DNA of 64,000 bases from Ceratodon purpureus (taxonomy: Eukaryota; Streptophyta; Bryopsida; Pseudoditrichales; Ditrichaceae): positions 28,417,037-28,481,036 of the forward strand of contig CM026426.1 of assembly GCA_014871385.1 (NCBI GenBank), written 5' to 3'. Below the pieces are notes generated by a model. The model saw only the letters and a list, made by a program, of their open reading frames with translations. It did not search any database and was not told the origin of the DNA. This document shows positions 12,201 through 23,441 of this stretch, in pieces. Position 1 is the stretch's first letter. Each line of letters starts with the position of its first letter. The translations under genes were made by a program, and so were the position numbers.

Positions 12201-14871
12201 TTATATTTTCCGTGTACTCTTTAAATGCCATTACGGGGAATTCAGAGTACTCTCTTGTCCGAGATACGGACTGACGAGGGAGGTAATATCCGAGGAGTGC
12301 CATAGGGGTATAAATATCCACCGAGCGTTATCTACATTCATAGCGGAAGGTCCTTATCAGTACTCACGGATAGGGTTTGTTCTGGGAGAGACATACCGCT
12401 TACAGATTCTACAGGATGTGGATAAGATAAATGGTGGTGACGGCGAGGAGATTATTCAGGAGGTACTGCTGTGGGTGCGGAGAGTGCGGGTCAGGGCATT
12501 GCAGGACCTAGCGTTGTCTCATGCTACGGTATTTACGGGAGCGTGGACAGCAGTGACTCATGAGTTGTGGCCAGAGATCGCTCATACGTGGGATCAGGTC
12601 TTGCGAAGGAGGGAAGAACGTGATGTCCGTTACGCGATAGGCGCAGATAATCCTACGCAGGATTCCCGTGTTATTACTTTGCGTAAGGAGATTCAGGAGA
12701 GAATTACAGAAGTAGGAGACACCATCATTCACGAGGATAAATCACTCTGGGAGCTGTGCAGTAGAGAGTTCGCGCCTCCGGAGTCCCAATGTCCTAGTGT
12801 CACGAACTCTGTTGCAGGATTGTTTCAGGACCTCCAGAGTGAGGAAGATAAACCAGTACCTGCGGAAGTTAAACGAGATTTATCGAATGGAGAGAACGTG
12901 AAGGAGGACAGTCGTGACACTGGGGAGGAAGTCCAGGCTGTCGTTTCCGTACTTCCGCAAGCGCTAGCAGTGTCACACTGTGACACTGCTGTTCACATGG
13001 ATGACATTGCAGCAGATCATGGTCCCACGGACCTATTCTCCAATTCATTCCCTGCTGCGGAGAGTACTAAAGGCGCGCGTCCTGAAAGTGGATCCGTTTC
13101 TCCCATTTCTGGAGACAGTGAAGATAAATGCGAAGTGGAAGGGGCCGAGGATAATATGAAGACTGACGTCACAATGGAGCCGGAGACCGTGGAGGCGGAT
13201 ACTGGCTCCAGCGTTGTCAAAGGTGTCAGCAGCGGACTTCCACATGACTGTAAGGAATCTTATGCTCCAGTGTTAGCGGTAACAAAATCAGAATCCATCG
13301 TCGTCATCCACCGGGATTGTGAGGCGGTTCCAAATGTGTTTCCAGAGATTACGCGCATAATGGAGGACCCAGTGACGTCTCCTCGAGGAGCCCCTTTAAT
13401 CACACTCAGCCAGTTTCATAATACAGCACACGGCGGTGAGGACATGGTTGAGGAACACTCATTGGGTTTTTCACAGGATCCAAGTTTCGTGCAGTGGATG
13501 AAGGCGCCTACAGACGTGGCGGTTCAGACTCCTTATAAAGGAGTATCCATTGTGACTGGTCAAGTTGGTGCGGAAGTCGATGTCTCTGACCGTCTGGGGA
13601 TTCAGGAGGATGGGCCTCCAAAGGACTCAGCGTGCAGGAATCTACATGCTACATTCGAAGAAGAGAAACAGTTGGAAGCAACGGCGGAGCAGTTAGTGGA
13701 TCTCTCTCAGCGTCACGACATGCAATGTAAGCAGCATACTGTTAGAGTACTTTCGAGTAAAAAAGACCTCGACTATGCAATGGCAGCTGCGCCGTGGCCA
13801 GGTGGTGGCATTGTTAGAGTGGAGGATGTGAGTATTATGTCTCTGCCCCAAGCCTATAACTACTTACACATAGATGACTTCTTGCAGAGTCTCCCAGGAC
13901 GGAAAGGACGTAGGGATGGTGCAGAGGAGGTGGTGTTCTACAACGAGAAACAGAAGGAATTGGAGGTTCGGTTTGCAGCTATCAGATCACTAAAGCGCGC
14001 GCGAGATAGACTTGGGAACGACATGGTTGATTTTGTGATGTCGAGGCTCTATTTTCAGTACCCAGCTAGAGATAGACATGAAGTACTGGTGGTTTTATCC
14101 CGCATCAGTTCCGTTTCCAGGCCTTCTGTGTTTACTGACGACGCCTTACAGAAGTGGGCTTCCATTTTTTTAGCACCCCCTCCACCAGTGAAGGTGCACC
14201 AGGTGAAGGAAGTCCTTGTCCCGTGGGTGACTAGAGACCACTGGTCTCTCTTGGTGTTTTTGATTGACCGTGTGTACCACTTGGACTCCCGTATCGGTAA
14301 CCACAATCCAAAGGGTAAGGACTCTATGTTTATAAAGTGGATATGTCATGCGTGGCAGCACATGAGAGGGGTAGAACCGTATGACGTGCCTGTCGTGACA
14401 CTGGATGTCATTCGGCAGAAAGGGAAATACGAATGCGGCCACCATACCCTGCATAATGCAATACTGTATTTGAAGGTAAATTTCACTTTCCTTACCATGC
14501 TATACACTGGTTTTGTTTTTGTGACAATACGTTTTAATTTTTGAATAATTGTGCATTATTCAGGTACACCTAGGTTTATGGTGGTGACATCGATTACATG
14601 GCTGATGGTATGTTCATTGTTGGCGTGCTTGGTTGGATTTGGATTGCAGTTCCGGGCTAGGCGGTCCGGTAGCAGGGAGGAGTTGCTGAAAATGGCTCTG
14701 ATGAAGGAGTATAAACCGAAGGATATGAACACAGAAGTGCTTTGCCTCTTATCCAGAGAACTGGACTTTGGACGGCGTGACACTAGATATCGGGCCCCTT
14801 TCTCTGTTCCCAAGGACAAGAAGATGGTGCACAGTGATGGAGAAGTGGACGACACACAGTTACTCTTGTAG
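9202..14871 (+). CDS. Zinc-finger / Ulp1 (C48) cysteine protease protein of the MULE, five exons
   Basis: Proposed exons are 9202-9302, 9545-11555, 11662-12013, 12128-14475 and 14650-14871; all junctions are GT-AG, phases match and the sum is 5034 nt (1677 aa). The N-terminus has Cys pairs (CPHSCGAC, CPKCG) and, near residues 142-165, a C-x2-C-x13-H-x5-C finger. The middle is charged and low-complexity. The C-terminus is a Ulp1/SENP peptidase: His1526 (RDHW), Asp1541 (YHLDS), Gln1585 and Cys1591 (ECGHH) with the usual Gln-x5-Cys spacing, so the triad is complete. Such enzymes cleave SUMO or related modifiers; the true substrate is unknown. Twelve GTGACACT sites lie in its exons. The last junction is the least sure: acceptors at 14563 and 14573 lead to early stops, while 14649 keeps the 74-codon tail open. 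A separate hydrophobic reading of 14551-14650 may be intronic. Confidence 0.8.
12969..12987. promoter_or_regulatory. Face-to-face pair of GTGACACT motifs inside a coding exon
   Basis: AGTGTCAC and GTGACACT are separated by three bases, giving a 19-bp interrupted palindrome suited to a dimeric binding protein. It lies within exon 4 of the Ulp1 gene, so the bases are also codons. Confidence 0.45.
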
Positions 14872-15153
14872 GGACTGGTCTGTTTTAGAGATAGAGGTCT
14901 CCTATATTAACCTTCGTATGTATCTTTATGTCCTTTTTGACTTCTTCCCTGTACCGCAGTCTGAAATCGGAAACTGAATGGCAGATATTTCTTTAAGTTA
15001 CTGTCACTATGACTATGTAAACATATGTCCCTCTAAATCTGTTCCGTTCCCATACATATTCCTTTATTTGTGAATGCATGAGTTGCATTTATAATGAACC
15101 TAAAACTCTCAAGTGAGACTTCTCCTATACTGGCTACACAGAATGTGAAGATA

Positions 15154-15302
15154 GTGACACTAATCATAAGAACTCAAAAGAAAGCCAGATTTGCGGTATA
15201 TTGCAGACACTGACGGGGAGTTTATGACACTGATGGTGACAACCATATACATAACCAGGAATGCGTAACACTGGTGACACTAACCGAAAAATTCGTGACA
15301 CT
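15154..15302. promoter_or_regulatory. GTGACACT motif cluster downstream of the Ulp1 gene
   Basis: Exact sites stand at 15154, 15274 and 15295, all on the plus strand, with near-matches (ATGACACTG at 15225, GTAACACTGG at 15265) between them. The surrounding 14872-16011 holds no gene; it becomes AT-rich after 15480 and leads to the TATA box at 16012. The cluster probably lies in the 3' region of the Ulp1 gene or the upstream region of the small gene. Confidence 0.5.
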
Positions 15303-16011
15303 GACGGTGATAAAGGAACAGTAAGCCGAGACTAAGGAATACTAGAGACACTCACTAGGAAGATAGTGACATTGACGATAACAAGCATATAAAGAGTCGA
15401 GACTGTGGGAAATTGATGCGACTCACTGGATAATCTGTCGGGATACACGTGTGGCACTGATTATGCTTAATTCGAATTTAAGCATCTATATATAAGAAAA
15501 ATTTGTTAAAGACCATCTGGACATGTATGTCCCAGAGTTCACAAAAGATAAATTTTATATTGTTACATTTCTGGAGATGTCTTTACTTATATATATTACC
15601 GTTATTTAATATTTATATCACTGTTGAAAACATTTACGATACAAATCCAAATTATAAATTTATATGGTTCAATATCGCTAACTTATATGTTTAATAAATA
15701 ATAAATTATAATTACATTTGAAGAATAAAAAAAATTATATAACCACGAGGGGACACGTTCAATTATATATCCTAATATACCCGAGTGTTTATTTAAGACT
15801 TGTTTGTGTAATTTCATATACAAAACACGTAGTGTTGAAGGACTACATGTTGCTCTAGTCAATGAACATTTTCTCCCAATAATAATATTAAAATCGTACA
15901 GTTCTTATTGCGTGAGCATTATATGATTTAGGGTTCAAAGTTTTAAAAGACACGAAGTTCCCGCAGGAGAGGAACGTGGACCGTTCTCATATAATGGTTC
16001 CCCAAAGTCTG

Positions 16012-16018
16012 TATATAA
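16012..16018 (+). promoter_or_regulatory. TATA box of the small MULE gene
   Basis: TATATAA followed by GG sits 112 bp before the ATG at 16130, in a locally GC-richer stretch after several hundred AT-rich bases. Spacing suits a plant TATA box with a leader of about 80 nt. Confidence 0.5.
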
Positions 16019-16129
16019 GGGAGAACTTCTTTGCTTGAACCCTCTCTTGCAGTCAGTCCTTGGGACTCTCATTTCTTATGCCGTGGTCCAAGTGAGGACT
16101 ATTATACTTTCTCTTAGTCGATCTTCGGT

Positions 16130-16519
16130 ATGGAAGGGCTAGAATCAGAAGTGTTGGAGTTTCTAGCAAACATGGCCGACTTTGTGGATATAGCTGTCCC
16201 GGGAGTGCGTCCATCCAGTCCGTCTTCCAGTGTCGCAGTTGTTCATGCGCATAATGATCGAGTATATCCTCTGCCTGTGACTTTACGACCTGCCCAGCTG
16301 AAGCGTAAGAGGACCCTTCCTCTGGGAGTTCAATCCAGGGAACTGGATAGGAAGCAGGTCGTTCTCTTCCCCGGCAGAGAACATTTCAAGGGAGTACAGT
16401 GTAACAATACATACGTGTCACTATTGCAAGGGCAGTCGAAGTGGAAGAAATCGGCATCTGACACAAAGGGCATGAAATGTGGTTGTAGCTCTGTGGTATC
16501 TTGTACTCACAGTAGTTGA
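16130..16519 (+). CDS. Orphan 129-aa protein encoded inside the MULE
   Basis: A single-exon frame runs from ATG 16130 to TGA. The protein starts acidic (MEGLESEVLEFLANMADF), has a Ser/Pro stretch around residues 25-35 and a basic patch (LKRKRTL, near residue 60) that could be a nuclear signal, and ends in a Cys-containing tail (MKCGCSSVVSC). No domain is recognised. The TATA-like box upstream and the sharp rise in GC over the ORF support a real gene. It contains one near-motif (CGTGTCACT near 16414). VANB/VANC-type accessory proteins of VANDAL elements are a functional analogy only; no sequence similarity is claimed. A chance ORF remains possible. Confidence 0.5.
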   Translation: MEGLESEVLEFLANMADFVDIAVPGVRPSSPSSSVAVVHAHNDRVYPLPVTLRPAQLKRKRTLPLGVQSRELDRKQVVLFPGREHFKGVQCNNTYVSLLQGQSKWKKSASDTKGMKCGCSSVVSCTHSS

Positions 16520-16701
16520 TAAGTTTGAATTTTATGAAATTACATATATGTTACATAGAAGGACATTCGTGTATGTTCTTCAAATAACTAATATTGGGAT
16601 GACAATAGCAGCAATATAGTATCAACCTTGATATGATCCTGTTTATTGCAACGCACTTATATGTCTTAACATCATAGGCGGATACATGTGCCTCTAATTT
16701 A

Positions 16702-17004
16702 GTGACACTAGTCCAGGTGTGTTACACTGTGACTTTGTGACATTCAAAACCATGGATTTTACCAGCATAGTTATCAATGAAACATTGGTTTCTAGTATTG
16801 GTATACTCTAAATATTGGTCTTTCAATATGAATTTCATATATGAACAAAACGGAGGTCGAGTGGTGCTAAATCAGTGTCACCGACTGTTCTATTCAAGAA
16901 GAGATAGTTATTGACACTGAGCTGACAAGTATAAAAAAAGTGTTCAGTGTCACATATGTTACAGACCACTCTTCTAGTGTTACTAATTATTCGACTAGTG
17001 TCAC
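16702..17004. promoter_or_regulatory. GTGACACT motif cluster in the MULE central spacer
   Basis: Exact sites at 16702 (plus) and 16874, 16946 and 16997 (minus) fall within 300 bp, with near-matches such as TTGACACTG (16911). No gene overlaps. This is one of the densest groups in the element and the clearest non-coding one. Confidence 0.5.
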
Positions 17005-18348
17005 CTACTTTTGTACGTTCACAGGGCATCAGTTTTTATGCATACGTCGACCGTTTCTGTTGATTATACAGGACCCTCATTATTATTTTATAAAATTCAT
17101 TAACCATGTTGTTGTGTCCTTTCTATATCCCTTAAATTATAGTGGATTAATAATTATACTTTTTCACATTTTTAATTGTTACTCTTTCATAATATATGTG
17201 ATTGAATATTCATTAACCACGTTGTCGTAACCTTTTGATTTCTCTTAAATTATTTTATGTAATTATCATGTTTACATTTTTTGTTCAGTGGTTAATCATT
17301 ATCTTCATTTTACTAAGTTACACCCGATCACTTCCCATTTTATTTTTATTTTATTTTATTTTATTTTTTTCATTCATATCTATTTTCATATTCATCTCTT
17401 TAATCTTATTTGTTGTTTATTCATTATTTCTTTTTTTAATTTTCTCAATACGCATGTACTCTCTCATTGTTTTTTCTTATTCTATAAATTTAAAATTTAC
17501 GACACACATTTTCTTTCAAGTCTGTATATGTATGTCTTATATATATATATATATATTTTTTAACAACCACATTGTTTGCCCTTGTTTTCTGGTACTCCGA
17601 ATATTTGTGCCCTCTTGTTGAGGGTTTTAAGTTTCATTTTTAGATAGTAGACGTAGTCTTCTATGGTGGCACACATTTAGATAGTATGTGAAGATGGCAT
17701 TATAATTATCCACTTGCTAATAGTACTGTTTAGTCCACATTAGGTTGCGCGTATTGTGTACTCTCTATGATGTGGATTATATAATTTAAGCTTGAATTTT
17801 GAAGGTGCTAGTGGAAACTCAGTAAGGAAACTACGTCATCACTATGTGCTCATTAACATATAGATTACCAGAAAGATAAAAGTCTGTCAAAACGTAATAA
17901 TGAATTACCCCAGCGGTAGTATAGTACTCTTGTTGTGCGAACATGGTCGTGACACTGGATGCTCAAAATTGACCATTATAAATATGTATGTATACCGCCA
18001 GATTACGGTAAGCAGAAAATAAATTCCGAACGTAGCGCACCAACTTTCAAACAAGCTCGCAGTGCAACCACAGAGAAGCTCAGATTGACAAACATGAAGG
18101 CATACACAAATTAACAGAAATGGCGATCCGGGAAAGGACTATCTACTGATGGTGTACATGATATAGCGTAAGTACTTGAAAATGAAATATAAGTTTGTAT
18201 TCTTCAAAGTTTTCAGTGTCACAAAAAAATAACGGATAATAGTGTCACGCTGTCGCTACAGGAACAGAGCACATTCCGTTAAATACTATGCTACGGCTTT
18301 ATCTCGGAAGGAGAAGCAGTCGGACATCAAGATCTACCGATTCACACC
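17005..18348. other. T-rich MULE spacer
   Basis: Between about 17040 and 17640 the plus strand is strongly T-rich with a short (TA)n run near 17541; its long open frames are composition artefacts. Further motif sites occur at 17949, 18215 and 18241. No gene is visible. Confidence 0.6.
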
Positions 18349-18819
18349 CTACTTCGCACTGTAGTTGCTTACATTGTCCTCTCCCTCATCGCCTATACCA
18401 CTATAATACTGTTCCATAACCCATGCCGAATCGCCAAAGTCCTCTGCGGACGAACTCCGACGCGACTCCATCTCCGCCTCCCTCTTGTGAAATTCTTCCC
18501 CGTCGCGGAAATGATGCCCGACGATCTCGGCAAGACATGCTCCATCCCGATAGCGCACACCGTGCTGGTCACCTTCTCGCGGAACACAAACAGTATGAGG
18601 TGGCTGGAGAAAGTCGCCGAGTGACATCGGGGCAAATGCAGCACGGCCTCCGCAGTCATTGCGGACACACCTCCAGAATACTAAAGCAAACAGCAATGTA
18701 CATCCCAGAATCACACATTCCAGAGAACCCATCTCCACAATCAGACCGAAACGAAACATTTTCTGGACACTCTCCACTTGAATCGCTAAAAACACGAGTT
18801 CTCGAAAGACATTGAACAA
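18349..18819 (-). CDS. Orphan 156-aa protein with a membrane-like segment, inside the MULE
   Basis: The frame reads on the minus strand just downstream of the transposase gene. Residues about 31-50 (GSLECVILGCTLLFALVFWR) form a plausible transmembrane helix; the rest is hydrophilic, with Arg/Glu-rich patches and an acidic, Ser-rich end. No family is recognised. It could be a separate small gene or extra 3' exon sequence of the transposase transcript: a donor-like GTACGA lies just after the transposase stop, and an acceptor with a CTAAC branch-like sequence lies between the two frames. The overlapping plus-strand frame is judged a shadow. Confidence 0.4.
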   Translation of the reverse strand: MFNVFRELVFLAIQVESVQKMFRFGLIVEMGSLECVILGCTLLFALVFWRCVRNDCGGRAAFAPMSLGDFLQPPHTVCVPREGDQHGVRYRDGACLAEIVGHHFRDGEEFHKREAEMESRRSSSAEDFGDSAWVMEQYYSGIGDEGEDNVSNYSAK

Positions 18820-18944
18820 AGAAGACCCGGCATTAAGTACCTTCAGATACTCGTGATAACAGAATATTCTACGAAGACTGCGTATGAAGATTTAGGGTTA
18901 GTAGAAAAGATCCGCCACCATAGTGAAGTTATAGTCGTACCTGG

Positions 18945-21900
18945 TCAAAGTCGACGGGCACAGGAGGGACCAGAACGCTCGAGGAAATCCTTCCTTCGGG
19001 CTAGCTTAAATCCCATGCCATCATCTACTGGGAAAAAAACAGGTTCTCCTTGCATAGGATGTAATGTTCCATCCCGCCTCTCTGCCTTAATTCTTCGTAA
19101 GCGCCCCAGAGTCAAATTGAACTCAGCCACCAAATGCTCCATCATTACGGAATCTCCGTTAACCTCCTCCGACAGTAGTAAAATTTGCTGTGACAACATG
19201 TCCGGCAGGTCCTCTACCGTCCGCCATCTTGGTGTAATATTTGGTGTCACAGGTACGCCTGCAGAGTCACCACACGGTGTGAATGCTCCCACTGGTTCAG
19301 CATTGTTTTGACGACGAGGTGTCAGTAGCTGCTTCAGTCCACCATTGATGTTTCCAGCCATCCTGCCACAGTACCTCGCAATTGTTCCTTCTGCGAGGTC
19401 CGGATTCATCATGGTCAAAACCTTCACGTGGTGCTTGCACATGTTACCCTTCTGTGCCCAGACACAGTTACAAACCGCCCACTCTGAATCAGGGTTGTGA
19501 ACTGTGTAACGCATATGACGATGCGTTGTCGAGGTGACCAAAGCAAATCCGCCGGTTTCCTCTGGTAGAGTGACATCACTGTCTGGAATTTTACGTGCCT
19601 TCAAAATCGACTCTACGGTGATGTCTTGCAACTTTTTGTTGTCAATGAATCCACTCTCCTTTCTGAGATCCTTGTACCAGTAATGGTCAAGAACGTCCTC
19701 TGTCAGGGCAGTGATGCACCAATCCACTCGCCTGCCAGTCATTCTACTACGCTCAGACCTTAGTATGGACTTGTCGAATCCATGGTAACCCTCAATAGCA
19801 GCATTAGTATCCTGTCCGCAGTATTTTAAATTTCGGAAGCCTACAACCCACATATGTGCCTTTTCGATCCAATACTCCTTCATGTAGTCCCAGAACTCCA
19901 CCTCCTGAGGGTATTTCTTCTCTAATTCTTCAATACGCGATTTTGCCCAGTGTTGCCCCTCTTCTCCCGGGCGTGAACTTCTGTCGTACATCATTAGCCC
20001 CAGTTCCTTCATAATAGCTGCTCGTCTACCTAAGTCTGATATCTTATAGCACCCATTCTTCTGCCAAGCTCTTCGCACATGCCATAGGCAAAGGAAAATC
20101 GCGGTATCCGGCCACGTGTCACTGCAGACAGTGTCACAGTAGGTTGTCGAAGATCAGTAATCATCCAATACCTGGGAAAATGGGATAAAAGTAGAGTGCA
20201 CTGAAGAGAGAACGTATTCGCATATTTGTGATAGAGACTCTAGTGTCACAGAATCGTAGTTGACGTCCGTGACACTAAAGTGTGTACCGTGACCTTCGTA
20301 TACATATTGTGACACTGTAATTATAGATCAGAGTACATAGCATCGGTTGTAACATTCCATTTCACGTAGAAACAGTAAGTGGAACGTACTTTATCGCATT
20401 GATTTCACCTTGTGCACAGTCTACTATAAAAGCAGCCGGTTTCCAATCTGGTTTCTCCTCAATCATCCTTGCGTTCAGTGCCTTCATCCAGGGACTTAGG
20501 TTAACTTCTGCACATTTAGAGGTGAGAATGAAAGCCACGGGAACCCCATTGTGCCACTCGTCAAACACCATGAGTGTATAGAGTGGAAACTGCCACACAG
20601 AAAGAAGAAAACCACTTGGGCGATTAAGCGTAGTCTTTTCGCAGTAATATCTGTGTATGAATGAAATAGATTTAACTGATTCCTACGATGATTGTTGCGC
20701 ATGGTAGGCACGATAATAACAGAATTAGAGTCAAGCTTAACCACAACAAGGAAAGCTAGTTAAGTAAATACATACCTTCTTCTCATTAGTTCCAAACGTT
20801 GCATCCACTGAGATCCCCCCTCGGTGGCCATGTTCTAACATCATTTTACGTTGCCATTCGGTCTGGATTCCGATTGTGAAAGGCATGTTGGACCCTGTCA
20901 ATTCCCCTGGAACAGGTACAGGTTTCTCTTTGTTCGATTCTGTGTAGTAAAATACCTTCTCGGGGTTTCGTTCTACCCACATCCGGACACTCTGTGCATC
21001 GTTTTTATGCAGCATATATGTTTCCTGCGCCAATTTACCAGAAATATTGCGAATGTCCTTGGTAGTGAGGAATAAGTCTCTAGTGATGTCTTTCCCCTCA
21101 GCCTTGTACTTCTTAAGTAGCTCAAGATGCTTCTTCATTATCTGATTTGATGAATCCCCGCAGCGTAGACAGGCTTCAACGAATGATCTGATCTCGGGAG
21201 AGAGATGAGCTGAGAAGGCGCTTCGATCCCCGTATTTCATTCCACCGTGAACAACTAAACCGTCACGGTTAATATGTTTCTCCTGTATAATGCAAATTTC
21301 AGAAATGTGGGGTAAATACAGAAGCTTCTTTACAGTGAACTGTGCCTGGCAGCCCCGTTTAATGGAATTCCCCCATTTCTTTTTCGAGTCTCTCTTGATC
21401 TTAGGCCGGGGCAGGGGTTTAGGCACATGTGGAGGGGGATTGTCTTGTACCTCGTCCCGTGTATTGTTGCTGGGGTCGTCGACTTCTCCTAAATCCTCAT
21501 TGATAGCCTCCCGTCCATAACGTACCAAGGAGTCCGTCATCTCTTCGCGTAGGGCGTCTGCAGTGTCACAAAGAACAGACAATATAGGGGGGAGTCCGTA
21601 ATTGAGAGTACCTTGTGTCTCAGCGAAACCGTCCTTTGAGTGGGTCGTACACCCTTCGGAATCCTCTGGAAGTATTGGTGTGTGCACCGTACCTACCGGA
21701 TTCATCGTCGTAACAGGTCCTCCCTCGACGTGACACTGGGTGTTAACAGCGTGTGTCACAGGAGACGGCTTCTTCTTCCTTGCACTGGGTTTCCGTGCCG
21801 CCTTTCGAGAGGTTGGTGCGGCGTTCTTCAAAGAACTAGCCAGTGGATCACCGCTTCCATGATTAAGGCAGGGATGGGGAGGGGGATGATCTTCAACCAT

Positions 21901-23136
21901 GCCCGCAATGTCACATAACCCGGAAATGGATGGATGTTGCACTGCGCCTTCATGATGACATGTGGTCTGCAGAACTTGAACATCAGTTCCCTGCAGAAGC
22001 TCTAGAAAGCCCTTTTTCTTCCTAGGAGCTCTCTTCTTAGGTGGTGCGACGTCCGTTATGCAACCTGTATCAGACAGAAGTGCACCGTGAACATCCACTT
22101 CTGAAGCCATCGGCGGATCTTGCGTGACGACAGCGACAGCCTTCGCCCTTGATACTCGTCTTCTAGGTTTTGAGGTAGTTGTTCCCGGAGCAGTGACACT
22201 GGACACTTCGGAACCGGCACCTGCTGCCTTCTTACGGTTTGATCTCTTCTTCGCGACTGCAGGAGGGGGATCGGAGACATGTACCTCGCGTGGGAGCTCA
22301 TTGAGGTCCGGAATCCCAGTTGCACACGCACCGGTGGAGGTGGCGTCACATGGCACTGCAACAGTACTCTGTCCTTTCCCCTTTCTACCACGTCGCTTCT
22401 TCGGTGAGGGAATGGGATCCTGAACCATCCAATCCATGGCATCGGTGACAGTGGCAGCTGTTTTCGCCTTGAATTTCCGAGGAGGTTTTCTTCCTCCATC
22501 AGCCTTTGTCCGTTTCGCTCTAGCTTTCCGAGTCGGGGCCAAAATGTTGCCTTGTGGAACGTTGTCAGGAACCCTAGGTTTTTTCTTAGACTTCGGAAGT
22601 AAATCCTCCGATATAGGCTTAACAATATGTGAGAAATCCTTCGGGCCGTACTCACATCTGAACCTGCGCATGCAACAGTACTCACTAAACACCTTATGTC
22701 TACAGACGTGAGAAATGGAAGTTCTGGACAATACACTGTGACAGTAAGATACAAACCTCGTGAATTCCATGGCAGTCTTGTGCCCATCTCGCCTTTGATT
22801 GGGCTTACGATTCTCTTTGTTTGCGCGGAATTTGCATTGTGCACCTTCTCGCCCGCACTGCATTCCGTCTATGAAGTCCTCAACCCTATCAGATGGAATA
22901 AAACATTGCTGTACTACATGAGATTTCTTGTGCTCACCACGTGGAGGACGGTATTCCAGCTCCCAACTCAGATTGCGTGGTCCGAAGATACCATCGGGAG
23001 GATTCTGCACGCGATCCAGGATTGCCTGTAGTTGTAGTTTATGCCCCTCCATAGCATCGAGATCTACATCCGACCGAGTACCGTCGAACTCCATGGACAC
23101 TGGGAACTCCGCACTGGCGCCCTCCATGCCGCCCAT
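18945..23136 (-). CDS. MULE transposase (MuDR/FAR1-type DDE with SWIM zinc finger), three exons
   Basis: Proposed exons, minus strand: 23136-20776, 20589-20390 and 20121-18945, totalling 3738 nt (1245 aa); donors are GTATGT and GTACGT, acceptors GGCAG and TGCAG, phases agree. The MULE DDE triad is split over the exons: D778 (SVDATFG), D844 (FIVDCAQGE) and E964 (TNAAIEGYH), with LCLWHVRRAW between the last two. A SWIM finger CxCx8CxH lies near 1071-1084. N-terminal Cys161 (FRCEYG), Cys596 (RGCQAQF) and His621 resemble a FAR1/WRKY-GCM1 zinc site opened by a ~430-residue linker holding five Lys/Arg patches such as KKRRGRKGKG. The enzyme should bind the TIRs and perform cut-and-paste transposition in the nucleus. 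ATG 23136 was chosen because upstream codons lack ATG; ATG 23127 is an alternative. Confidence 0.88.
20130..20316. promoter_or_regulatory. GTGACACT cluster within transposase intron 2 and its upstream edge
   Basis: Exact sites at 20130, 20242, 20269 and 20309 lie inside the second transposase intron (20389-20122), in both orientations. A further GTGTCACT overlaps the start of exon 3 at 20116. Four sites in under 190 bp is far above chance. Confidence 0.5.
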
Positions 23137-23441
23137 TGGCCATTGCTTACAGGCCAAACAACCAGTACAGAAACCTATCTAAGTAGACAGCCCCATAAGG
23201 TGAAATGTCGTGTGACCTAGAAGTGAAACCCTACAGCGATGTCTATGAAATCTCAACGGCATTGCAACTTCCGAAACCCATGCACGACATCGACAACAAT
23301 GCACGTCCAAAGGAAAACGCATTCAGAACCCATTACAACGATTAGCAAATAGTACGATGTCTACATTGAAGATCGCGAAACCCCTCAAACGGTGATCCGC
23401 CAGGAGAAGGCAGAATACGAGAACACTGGAACCCTAATCCG

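Noticed and set aside
17235-17621. Open frames of about 90-128 codons rich in Phe, Ile and Leu
   Set aside because: They result from the T-rich spacer of the MULE; two overlapping frames are equally open and neither has protein-like composition.
18423-18815. Plus-strand 130-codon frame in the MULE
   Set aside because: It is antisense to the minus-strand 156-aa ORF, which has a hydrophobic segment and follows the transposase; the plus frame is Ser/Pro-rich shadow.
22056-22844. 262-codon minus-strand frame and several plus-strand frames within the transposase exon
   Set aside because: They overlap the exon that splices in phase to the catalytic domain; shadows.
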